DNA of 64,000 bases from Rotaria sp. Silwood1. Taxonomy: Eukaryota; Rotifera; Eurotatoria; Philodinida; Philodinidae. The notes beneath the pieces are model-generated. The model was not told the DNA's origin, searched no databases, and was given only the letters and a program-made list of their open reading frames with translations. How positions within the stretch are numbered: position 1 is the first letter of the stretch; each line of letters starts with the position of its first letter. Location: the NCBI GenBank assembly GCA_905250075.1, contig CAJNOP010000054.1, positions 1,007,396 through 1,071,395 of the forward strand. The letters run 5' to 3'. Shown here piece after piece: positions 35,137 through 45,241 of the stretch. The translations under genes and the position numbers were made by a program.

Positions 35137-35437
35137 ATGTATAGGTGTGGGTGTGGGTGTGGGGTGTGGGTGTGGGTGTGGGTGTGAGGTGTGGGTGTAG
35201 GTGTGGGGTGTGGGTGCGGGTGAGGGTGTGGGTGTGGATATGGGTGTGGGGTGTGGGGTGTGGGTGTGGGTGTGGGTTTGTGGGTGTGCGTGTGCGTGTA
35301 TGCGTGTTAGTCTTTTCTTGATCAACACCCATGCCCACACCCCTCTGACACCCACATCCACACGCACACCCACACCCACGCCCACACCCACACCCCACCC
35401 ATACCCCACCCACACCCTACCCACACCCACATCCACA
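35137..35437. repeat. Inverted pair of TGTGGG-like (telomere-like) arrays
   Basis: From 35137 to about 35310 the + strand is a G-rich array of GGTGTG/TGTGGG units with variants (GTGAGG, GTAGG, GTGCGGG). After about 20 unrelated bases (TTAGTCTTTTCTTGATCA) a C-rich array of CCCACA/CACACC units runs from about 35326 to 35437. The order G-rich then C-rich on one strand is the arrangement left by joining two chromosome ends. TGTGGG is, from memory, the unit reported for bdelloid telomeres. The long open frames over this segment are low-complexity artefacts. Confidence 0.85.
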
Positions 35438-36102
35438 TTCTCATTTTTCGGCTACAGTAGAATCTATAGAGCTATGCGCATTTGTAACACATTTCTCATG
35501 GAAGATATCATTTTGTCATTTTTCCTTTTCACTGTTTCTATGGAAATCTTCATTATTCCTATGACGTTGCGTTTTTCCGCTGAAATTGTATCTGTATACG
35601 TGTGGAAGTATTTTATGGCTGACCATTTTTGACTGGAGCGACATTTTTCCGCTGGAAGTAAGCATTTATGTCACCGATCAATTCAATGTCCAACCCTCTT
35701 CTATATGACAAAAATTTCCTAATAAAAAATGTTCATTTCTGAAAATTGTAATAAATAATATGAATGAGATTATAGTTGACAATTAAAACTTGATAAAGAC
35801 AAGATTGATTTGAGAGAATTTACATGACGATTTGAGTGTACCTACTGGTTCGAACAAGAGGGTGTGAGTGTGCACGTACATGTGGATGTTGGTGGTGGGT
35901 GTTGATGGGTAGTAAAGAAGCACAAGCATCCACACTCACACCAAGGTTTATTTGTAGGAAAATGAAGGAAAGCTCTTGATGCACAGATATATCAACGTTT
36001 ATTGTCTTACAAACGTTGATCAATAGCGTCCCACCAAGCAAAGTCTATGTGTACGTACTTGCATGCGCGACATTCTGTTTTATTCATAAAAACCGCCTTG
36101 AA
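35438..36102. other. Intergenic region between the arrays and the TPR-ART gene
   Basis: No gene was recognised. It includes a further TG/CA module at 35858-35945. Confidence 0.5.
35858..35945. repeat. TG/CA hairpin module, copy 3
   Basis: A TG-rich arm (GGGTGTGAGTGTGCACG, then GGTGGTGGGTGTTGATGGG) is followed by a CA-rich arm (AAGCATCCACACTCACACC). It has the same polarity as the other copies and lies about 160 bp downstream of the TPR-ART stop codon. Confidence 0.65.
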
Positions 36103-38196
36103 TTACAATTTTCGTATTTCATCGAGGTTTTGTCGCCACAATTGAAGTTGAGGATGAAATTCGGGTAGTGACTGTTGTCCAATTTGCACAGCTCGTTCAG
36201 AGAACGAGAGTGCTTCTGGGTACATTTCCATGTTATAATACACTTGACCGATGTTGTTGTTGATATTAGCTATATATGAATGAATTGGAGGAAGAGATTT
36301 CTGATATATTTCAAGTGTCTTTTGATAGAAATCGAGCGCTTTCGAGTAGTCGCCTAAGTTATCACACACTAAACCTATGTTGTTGTAAGAGATAGCCAAA
36401 TCTGGATGATTTGGAGGGAGAGATTTTTCCCGAATATCAAGCGCTTTTTGATAGAACTCGAGTGCTTTCATATACCTTATCATGCTGTCATACACCAAAC
36501 CGATATTGTTGTAAGTAGTAGCCAAAGCTGGATGATTTGAAGATAGATATTTTCGTTGAATTTCAAGCGCCTCTTCATAAAACTCGAGGGCATTCCAGTG
36601 ATTTTCTTTGTTGTAATGCACCAAACCGATGTTGTTATAGGTAGTAGCCAAAGCCAAATGATTTGGTGAAAGAGATTTTTGGTAGGTTTCAACCGCTTTA
36701 TGATAACTTTCGAGTGCTTCTTCATAAGCTCCTTTGTAGTATTTTATCCATCCGAGTTGATGATAAAGATGGCCAAGTTTCTTTTCATCGTCGCCCGATG
36801 TTTCTTTGAGAATTATCTGATAGACTTCTTCGGCTTTATCAACATTTCCCATTTGGATCAAAACTTCACCTAATCGGTCCCATCCTGATAGCTCTCGAGT
36901 TTCTGTTCGCATGTGGTCCGTGAGTCGTTTAAGCTCTTCATCATCATCACTCGTCAATGCAAGTTCTACCCGCCATAATCGACCTTCAATTTGTTTGATT
37001 TGGCCGATCCGAAAAATGGTGTGCATGGAAAATAAAATTTCTTCCTCATTTGGGATAGCACTAACTGACACCACTGAGGCAAATGGAGCTGATGAAATCG
37101 ATGGGGCGACAGTAATTTGGAACAGAACTCCTACTGATTCGAGTTTGTGTAACGATTTTTGAGCAAATTCAAGTGAGATGTTTTCATTGAGACTTGTAGA
37201 TAGAAAGGTGTTAAAGGCCATCAGACCACCTTGTTTTTTTCTGATTTCGTCAAAATCAACATTGGACATACCATTACCTCGATAGACAGTGAAGACATCG
37301 TGTTGTTCCATTTGCATATATAGTTGTTTGATATGCTGATGAACATCACGTAAGAAAAATCCCATTTTGATAATAATTTCAACGTCTTGTATCCGAAGAG
37401 CTCGATTGAGCATCTGATAGGTGAAGCACTCGCGAGTGTACCACCAGATTGGTGTATGTACGTGATAGTCTTGCTCAAACTCATTAATAATTTGCAATTC
37501 ATGCGGATTATCGTGATATTGTTCTCGACAAAATTCAACAAGTTCTTTCTTTGCTTTATTATCATATTCCATGTCGAGAAGCGTCTCTTTAAGCAGCTGC
37601 GTATACATAAACGACGAATCAAGTCTGTTCAAATCTCCATTAGTGACAGTGATAGAAATAGAATCCCGATCACATTGTTGCGTATCTCGTTGAAGTGAAT
37701 CACAAAGTGAATCGATCTGAGTAAACACACCTTTTACTTTTGACCACTGATTGGCCCACTGTTCATGATTTGATTTATTGTCACAAAACACATAGATAGA
37801 ATCGAGGTGAGCCATGTCATGAATGTTGGGTACTGTTGCTTGACCAAGAACACCGGACACAATTATAAATACCTTTTCGTCTTTGACGTTGTTCATATAA
37901 TCAATGCATTGCTCGACGCCGGTAAATATATCAATTGTATTGACAATTCGTCGCAGTTGAATAAGTGAGTATTTAATATCTAAGTCGAACTCGTTGATGT
38001 TCGAGTCCATCCAAATGAGCGTAAAATTTTGAACTATACGAGGTCTTGTTGATATTGCCAAGTGAGTGGATGTCACAGTGGCATTCTCGAAAGAAACTGA
38101 CGCTTGCTTGGTGCTGTCATCGACAAGGAGACTGACTGCTTTCTTCAAGGCTGTTCTAGAATCAGTGGATGGTAATATTTTCTCTGTTGTGTCCAT
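36103..38196 (-). CDS. ADP-ribosyltransferase with C-terminal kinesin-light-chain-type TPR repeats
   Basis: Intronless, 697 aa, complete ATG-to-TAA frame. Residues ~55-240 form an N-terminal domain (FTLIWMDSNINEF, VFIIVSGVLGQATV, LDSIYVFCDN) of unclear fold. Residues ~250-415 carry the arginine-type ART (R-S-E) layout: WWYTRECFTYQMLNRAL, YRG with R306, FLSTS with S333-T334-S335, and the E-x-E loop E384-E385-E386 before ILFSMHTIFRI. Residues ~430-690 are about six TPR units of the kinesin-light-chain type (ALATTYNNIGLVYD and similar). ARTs of this class transfer ADP-ribose from NAD to protein; TPRs bind partners. There is no signal peptide or membrane segment, so it is probably cytoplasmic. 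The target is unknown. TPR-ART genes of this kind are abundant in bdelloids. Confidence 0.88.
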   Translation of the reverse strand: MDTTEKILPSTDSRTALKKAVSLLVDDSTKQASVSFENATVTSTHLAISTRPRIVQNFTLIWMDSNINEFDLDIKYSLIQLRRIVNTIDIFTGVEQCIDYMNNVKDEKVFIIVSGVLGQATVPNIHDMAHLDSIYVFCDNKSNHEQWANQWSKVKGVFTQIDSLCDSLQRDTQQCDRDSISITVTNGDLNRLDSSFMYTQLLKETLLDMEYDNKAKKELVEFCREQYHDNPHELQIINEFEQDYHVHTPIWWYTRECFTYQMLNRALRIQDVEIIIKMGFFLRDVHQHIKQLYMQMEQHDVFTVYRGNGMSNVDFDEIRKKQGGLMAFNTFLSTSLNENISLEFAQKSLHKLESVGVLFQITVAPSISSAPFASVVSVSAIPNEEEILFSMHTIFRIGQIKQIEGRLWRVELALTSDDDEELKRLTDHMRTETRELSGWDRLGEVLIQMGNVDKAEEVYQIILKETSGDDEKKLGHLYHQLGWIKYYKGAYEEALESYHKAVETYQKSLSPNHLALATTYNNIGLVHYNKENHWNALEFYEEALEIQRKYLSSNHPALATTYNNIGLVYDSMIRYMKALEFYQKALDIREKSLPPNHPDLAISYNNIGLVCDNLGDYSKALDFYQKTLEIYQKSLPPIHSYIANINNNIGQVYYNMEMYPEALSFSERAVQIGQQSLPEFHPQLQLWRQNLDEIRKL

Positions 38197-38575
38197 AATG
38201 AACGGATCACTGATGATATTTTAGCTGTAAGGCGGGCGATAGCAGTCGTATAATTCCAACTAAAGTAGACCTGAACAGTTCACTTGCTTTGGATGAGTTC
38301 GTCAAAATCTACTTGTATACAAGCGAGTTTGTATATTTTAATTGTATTTTTCCTTTGCGAGATTATCTTAAACATAGATGTAAATATCCTGAATGAAATC
38401 TGTTAGTCCATGACTTTGTTATCTTTCTTCACTCTATAGTTCTTTTCTAATCCTATTCGTTTCAAACAGCAGAGATAATGCCTCGTGTATCGAGCATCAA
38501 TACAAGTGTCTTACTAAGCCATCTTTATCATATTCAGAAAGCATGTTGAGTCGTACTCATGCGCACTTAGCGAAT
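38197..38575. other. 5' flank of the TPR-ART gene
   Basis: On the minus strand a CCTTACAG acceptor-like site lies some 30 bases before the ATG. No other feature was recognised. Confidence 0.4.
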
Positions 38576-39264
38576 AGCTCCACTAACAAGAGAACATTCC
38601 CAAGTGTCTCATTTGCTTTTGAGTCGAAACTTAGTGCATTTTGTAAAGCTTAGTGAGTTATGCTTACCATAAAAAAAAGTTCGCGCCCCTGGCCTCTTTC
38701 TGAAGAGATTGAACGTTTATAGTTTTGTAGCTGAATCTCTCCATACAGTCTCAACCACGTTGTACACAAATGTCCTCCGCTTTTGATGAAACTTTCAGTA
38801 TTTGTAGAGCTTTTAATTCTGAGCATTTTGACAAAAAAAAGTTTTTCAAAACGACCTTTTTATGGATGCACGTTTAAAATACCGTAACCAGAAAAATCCT
38901 AAAAACTCACAAGGATTCTTTTTTAATATTTTTTTGGATTTTGAGTTACTTGCAGTATTTTGAATGTATCTTCATCAAATCAAAAGCGTTTTGACAAACT
39001 TTTTTTGTCAAAATGCTTAGAATTAAAAGCTCTACAAACACTGAAAGTTTCATCGAAATCGGAGAACATTTCCATACAACGTAGTGGAGACTTTATAGAA
39101 CTATCTAGCAACAAAACTATAAATGTTCGATCTTCTCAAAAACAGGCGAAGGACACGAACTTTTTTTTAATGATAGATATAACTCCCTAAGCTTCACAAG
39201 ATGTACTAAGTCCCAATTCAAAAGTGAATAGGCACAAGGGAATGCCCTCTTGTAAGTCGAAGCA
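38576..39264. mobile_element. Palindromic fold-back element, ~690 bp
   Basis: Two long inverted arms run from about 38576 to 38850 and from about 38990 to 39264. Matching blocks include ACTTAGTGCATTTTGTAAAG (left) against the inverse of ACTTAGTACATCTTGTGAAG (right), TTATAGTTTTGT, TGAAACTTTCAGT and TGTAGAGCTTTTAATTCT. The centre is near 38920. There is no transposase frame; the small open frame at 38960-39190 is arm sequence. The exact ends and the target duplication are uncertain. Confidence 0.72.
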
Positions 39265-39871
39265 AAATTAACACCGTATAAAAAGAGAATCGCTGACGTT
39301 TTCTGAACGGAATGACAATTGAAGTCTCAAGTAATAGATTCCATATTGGACTACGAGTTTGACGAAGAGCAATAAAGTCAGCAATAATCAAAGTTTTTAC
39401 AATGAAAGACTGCAAACAAAATGGAAATGCGACTGAGAGTTTGGTTCAGTTTCAATGGCAACTTTCGTCGGGACGCTTAATATTCGATTGTGCAAAGCTT
39501 CAGTTGTCTAAGATATTATTTACAGATCAGTGACATAACAAATCCATACTCATCTAGTTTCGCTTCTGTTTGTTGTTCGTGAAGAATAATGATACATCAC
39601 ACATTTTGTTGAAAAGCTAGAAGAAGAAAAGCACACCTATCCAGAGAGATCAAGACACTTTTTCGAAATAGTCACGCTGAAAAACGAAATAGTTTTCTTC
39701 TTCGGTGAGTCAAATACTAGGATGACAAAACTCTTTCAAAGATTAACATGACATGACTGACGAGGGCATATATCAAACTGTTGAATGTCGTTCGATCCCA
39801 TATTTTGGTAGCAAGTAAAGCTTAGTGAACCTAACAAGACCCAGAAAGAATTCATGTTCATGATGTATCTA

Positions 39872-39911
39872 AAAGGGTATGAGTGTCGGTAAAAAAGCAC
39901 ACCCACATCCC
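39872..39911. repeat. TG/CA hairpin module, copy 4
   Basis: GGGTATGAGTGTCGGT, an A-run, then CACACCCACATCCC. A short version of the module with the same polarity. Confidence 0.5.
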
Positions 39912-41259
39912 ATAGTTTGAAAATCTCAAATATTTATATTCTTCATATTTTATCGCCTATGCTTCAGATGACTCTTCTACTCATTCATTATCATGAACAT
40001 GCCAAATCACTTCGAATAACTAATTTTCTTCTTCTAACAAGTATCCTATCTTTCTTTACTAACCTGATCAGTACGAATGCACAAACTTTGTCACCTATAC
40101 TTGATTTTCGTATATTTTTTACATACGTAATTTCTTTCTGTGTGCAAAAAACTTGAGAAATGAAGGCCATGACCATAGAATGCATTTAGATTGCCTGGTC
40201 TCGTTTTTTTCCTTGTTAATGCACATGTATGGAGTCAGCGTCTTTATTTCTTCCAAGGAAAAGCAATCAAGTGTGAAGAAGAAGAAAGAGAACGACTAAT
40301 TTTAATGACGCAGGAGGCAAACAAAACATATTTTGGGAGCAAATAATACGCAATATATTTAACTGTTTATGACAACAAAGTATTTGGCACATACTTTGTA
40401 CATTCAGGAATGATAAGAAAAATTTGAGAAAACAATGATACGTTTTTATCAAAAAAACAGATGTTATGCAGGGATGTTGACATGGTATATTTTTGAGAAC
40501 GTTTCGAATCCGAGTTAGTAAGGTTCACCAAGTTCGGAATTTGAGTGCAATTCAAAATTTGCTTATTTTGTCATGATTCGATAGAGTGAAGAAAACTGTA
40601 TTGACAAATGCACTTCTCTTGATTTTAAACTCTGTTTTGTACAGGAAAAAACATCAAAATAGTTGGTTACCATGATTGCTTACAAAATGGCTCAGTGTTC
40701 GAAAGGAGGCCATCAGATTCTAATTCTCCTTCTCCTAACATTTCAACGTTATTTTTTTCTTAAACAACGTGCAAAACTGTCTATAAAAACTAAATCTGCT
40801 AGTAATGTTGGCCTTGTGTAGCTTGAAAGGAGAGAGCTTTCTCTATCAATTAGTTTTACTTAAAATCTGAATCGACAAGAAAATAGCTTCAGAATATGGT
40901 TTCAAAAATCTCCACTAAGAACTCAAGTGGTTAGTCAGCTGCTGACCAACCGTATCTCGATATATTTTGATAGCCCCAAGTCTTTTGTCTTGCTGGGTAA
41001 GAATCGTAGCTCTCTAGCCCTTTCCTCTCTTGATTTATTGCAAGAATAGCCTTTACGATTATACTATTAGAAAAATGATAGTGCGATAAAACATGCACTT
41101 CGATTTTGTATATGCATTTTGGCCTTAGTTTTAGCTGGAGAGCTGAAAGTTTGGGGAACTAAGGATCATAATTAGACATATATACATATATGATAAATAT
41201 TTCAACCTTCTACTTCGAGAAAAAGTACAACAAATATCGTAAGCAATTTATCATCAGTT

Positions 41260-41560
41260 GAGCGAAGACACCCTTTATCAATACCTTGATATTTTTAAAT
41301 CCATGTCCTTATATCTAAGTTCTGGTATGCCTGTTTTTTATATCTATATCCTTACCCCTATCGCTTTATGTATATACTCTTATACCTATTTCCTTGCATC
41401 CATAGCCTTTTACCTATGTCCTCTTATCTATATCGTCATATATATATAGCCTTACCTTCATACTCTTGCACCCATAGCCTTATTCTTGTACGTTTATATC
41501 TATATCCTTACCCGTATACGCTTATATCTACACCCTTACATTTATAGTTCATAGATTTAG
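41260..41560. repeat. Degenerate minisatellite of TATATCCTTAY-like units
   Basis: Units such as TATATCCTTACCCCTATCGC, CCATAGCCTTTTACCTATGT and TATCTATATCCTTACCCGTA recur with a spacing of about 12-13 bp or multiples. The series is strongly diverged and carries an incidental 63-codon open frame. Confidence 0.6.
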
Positions 41561-43146
41561 CTCGATACTCATATCAGTATGTTTATGTCGCTGTAATTTT
41601 ACTTTTAGATGTATACTCTATTATATAAATCTTTTCTAAGCTCTTGTTTTTTTTCTAATAACAGTCTGAAATTTTTTTGACCAAACTCAACATCGCTACA
41701 AAATAACTATTTAAGTGTCATTTATCTTTATGAATATCATCTATCATTTAACTTAGAAGATTATAAATGTACGTCTGAGACTTATTCAAAAGAATATTTT
41801 AATTAATAAGCAGAAAAGTACAAATATTTTTGTAGAAAGTTTATGTGACAAAAATAATCTGTATGTCATTGCTATTGTTCGACTCAACGGCATTTCTGTA
41901 CAATGCGCAAATCATCGCCCTCACTCTGTGCTGTGTGTTTTATGTAGAAGAACCATTTTCACAATGCATCAATTTGATTGTTGAAAGAACCAACGATAGA
42001 AAAAGGAGACCATAAAAATGAAAGGCCATGGTTGTTATCTTTATTACTCGTAAATTATATTTGAAGAGAACGAAAGAAACTGTGCTTGTCAAAGTGCATT
42101 ATTTTGTGAATGAATTTTATATTTATTTGAGCTGTTACAAAAAACAAAGCAAATAACATTTTTCAGTGAAGGGGAGAGGGGTGTGGGTGTAGAGCATCTT
42201 ACTATACCAAAGGCGAAAATTCGAGAGCTATCCCAGAACTAAAAAGGTGAGAATGGAGATAATAATTCGAAGTATACCTTTTCTTCTATTGTAGTTAGCC
42301 AAGTTAACTCAATAAAACCCTAGCAGAATCTCTAGAGAGTTGAGTAAGAAAGTGTGAATGTACCTTTTCTCTTTACTCACATCCTAACATCTTCACCTCA
42401 ACATATTCTTCAGTTTATTCTAAGTCGAATCGAAAATGAATGAATCTGATATTGCTTCCTTACACAACAGTAAATCATTGATTAATGATAAAATTTCGCT
42501 CTTTCCTCGCAACATGTTCATTCGATAGTGTCAAGATTAAGTTTTCTTCTGCTCAAAAATCAAGTTCGATAGTAATGAAATGCAACCCTCACTCTAAATA
42601 AAATTTAAAAATATTCTTTTCATTCATTTCGTTTTATTGGTTTACAATCTAAATTTTGTCCACAATACAAGAATGATGTTCGATATGAGAAGTACACTTT
42701 AGCTATATGCTGCATTGCTAATTTAACGGTGAGAATCAAATGAATTCAAGCATCGACACGCTATATATTATCATTGATAGCATCCTTGTGCCTCGACGCA
42801 GAATGGGACACAAAACCGTCACAGTCGACTACTGTTTCGATAGAAACTCGTTATTATTTCTGAAATAAAATTCTATATTGTTAGAACTGAAAAAGCTGCC
42901 TCAATTCCGCTCGTTTTTATTAAATGACCATAATCTTTATCTTGACAAAGGGTGAAAGTATTATCATCTTTGATCACATGTACTTCTCTCATGTTTCTTT
43001 CTATCTCGTTTTGTCGACGCCAACACAAGACAATCGAAGTACAACAAGAAACGAAAAAAAACAATCATAGTAGAAATAAAAAGAATATCAACACCACACA
43101 TCACATCTTTAAACTCAATCGCTACAGGTAGAAAGACAGACGATAG

Positions 43147-45241
43147 ATGATGATGAACCTTCTAGTAGTTTGTCTTGCTTTTCTTGCTGGCAATTTCCGA
43201 TTTGTAGCATGTCAACAAATGAACTATAGTTGTGCTGTAAAACAATCTCAAGTCAATACAGCGGAAAAATTATCTCAACTAAGGGCTCGAATGAGAAGTC
43301 TTAGTTTATATGCATACGTTATCTTCTTCGAAGATGAACATCAAAGTGAATATGTGCAACAGTATGACACACGACAAGCATGGATAACCGGATTCTTGGG
43401 CTCGACCGGCTCTGCTGTTGTTACACTTGATCAGGCTGCACTGTGGATCGATAATCGATATCGAACACAAGCTGAAAACGAACTCGATTGTGCCAACTGG
43501 CTTCTCATGCGACAAGATGAACCAGGTGTACCAACACTCGGTGACTGGATTGCCAGTCAGTTGAAAGCCACATCATCTTACAATAACGTGGGCGTTGCTG
43601 CTCAATTCACTTCGTCGGACTATTGGTCGTCGATGGAACATGTCGCAGCTCTACAAAGTGTACCTTTAGTCAAAGTGGCTGAATTAATCGATCCAATTCG
43701 GTTAGCCGATCGATCAATGACTTCGAGCAATCCAGTTTTTGTTCATAATATAATGTTCGCTGGCATAAGTTGGGAAAAGAAAGTGGAAATCATCGCTGAG
43801 CTAATCAATACCGAATCAACGGATGGACTGTTAGTAACAGCACTCGACGAAATTGCTTGGCTATTCAACGTACGCGGTTCCGATATTCCATACAGTCCAT
43901 TTTTCAAAGTACAGTTACATGTCTTCCTTGTTGAACCAATTAAGAATGTATTTTTCATAGGCTTACGCATTTGTGCATGCCAATCAAACGACTCGCCTCT
44001 GGATGAATGAATCTCAATTGACGTCCGATGCGAGAACACAATTAAGAAATGTCATCATTCAGCCTTATGAGGAATTTTTAACCGATCTGTATAAATTAGC
44101 TAATAATAGTGATATGAATAGGATATGGATAACTCCATCTGTATCACAAGCAATTTCGGATAGCATACCCACTAATAAGCGTCTGATTGCAGGTATTTGG
44201 CGTTCACCAGAACTGTAACAGTTGTTATACAGTCTGTTTGATATTTATTTAGGTTCACCAGTGGCACGTACAAAAGCCGTCAAAAATCCGACTGAACAAA
44301 AAGGCATGCGTGACTGTAGTGTTCGTGATAGTATAGCACGTGTACGTCATTTGGCGTGGCTAGAAAATGAGATAAAAAACAATCGTCAAGTCAACGAAAC
44401 ACAAGCAGCAGAACGATTGGAATATTATCAATCACTAGAAGCTCACTTCAAAGAAATCAGTTTTCCCACCATTTCGGCAGTCGGTGCTCATGCTGCCACT
44501 ATTCATTTTGAGCCCGATGCTGAAACAGCAGCTGAGATTACTAGAGATAAAGTGTATCTACTAGATGCTGGTGCACAATATCTGGACGGTACAACAGATG
44601 TCACCCGAACGCATACATTTGGAACACCGACGGCGGAAGAGAAGAAAGCATACACACTAGTTCTACAAGGTAAGCACTAGAAAATAGTGTTTTAATTTGT
44701 AAGTATTTTCTTTTTCAAAGGATCCATTGATCTAGCCGATGCCGTTTTTCCTGTTGGAACCTATGGTCGACAGCTGGATATTCTAGCTCGACAATCTCTT
44801 TATAAAAACTTTATGGATTATGCTCATAGTACCGGACATGGTATAGGTCATTTTCTTTCAATTCACGAAGGTCCCTCATTCATTGGAAAGGGCTACAGCT
44901 CTCTTGACATACCGTTAACGGATGGAATGGTGTTTTCAGATGAACCTGGCTTCTATTTGCCGAATTCATTTGGCATTCGTCTCGAAACTGAAATTATTGT
45001 CAAGAATTACACGTTGCCAAACAATTATATGAATTCAACAATTCAATTTCTTCACTTTGAACCACTCACATTTGTACCATTCGATCGCAATCTAATCATA
45101 TGTGAGATGTTAACTACAGCTCAGTTGAATTGGCTGAATTGGTATCATAGAGAAGTCAGGAGCACACTTGAGGCTACACATCGATTGAACTCGAACGAAT
45201 TGAACTATCTGACGGAGACAACGCAGCCAATCGGTTGCTAA
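43147..45241 (+). CDS. XPNPEP2: Secreted Xaa-Pro aminopeptidase (aminopeptidase P, XPNPEP2-like)
   Basis: Removes N-terminal residues preceding proline. Exons are 43147-43908, 43961-44192, 44253-44669 and 44721-45241; introns are 51-60 bp and phases match (643 aa). A signal peptide (LLVVCLAFLAGNFRFVAC) marks a secreted or membrane-type enzyme rather than cytosolic XPNPEP1. The creatinase-like N-terminal domain includes WITGFLGSTGSAVVTLDQAA and LWIDNRYRTQAENEL; DEIAWLFNVRGSDIPYSP follows. The pita-bread catalytic domain has the dinuclear metal ligands D436 (LLDAG), D447 (GTTDVTRT), H519 (IHEGP), E545 (DEPGFY) and E559 (RLETE), plus H510 in STGHGIGH. The C-terminus (TTQPIGC) has no hydrophobic tail, so a GPI anchor is not indicated. 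Base composition is less AT-rich than its neighbours. Confidence 0.94.

Larger units (their letters stand above)
39265..43146. other. Gene-poor region before the aminopeptidase P gene
   Basis: About 3.9 kb without a recognised gene. It contains TG/CA modules at 39872-39911 and 42178-42200 and a degenerate short tandem repeat at 41260-41560. An acceptor-like GCTACAG ends at 43127, twenty bases before the XPNPEP start. Confidence 0.5.

Noticed and set aside
35048..35632. Three overlapping open frames of 107-143 codons rich in G, V, W or H, T, P
   Set aside because: They are translations of the TGTGGG/CCCACA arrays; repeats whose unit length is a multiple of three often stay open in several frames. 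Codon use and composition are not protein-like.
36480..37698. Several frames on both strands inside the TPR-ART gene
   Set aside because: Shadows of a long repetitive coding region.
41260..41560. Possible CRISPR-like or regularly spaced array
   Set aside because: Units are short, contiguous and strongly diverged with no spacers; a eukaryotic minisatellite fits better.
43306..44039. Minus-strand frames inside the aminopeptidase P gene
   Set aside because: Antisense shadows; the + strand frame has all metal ligands.
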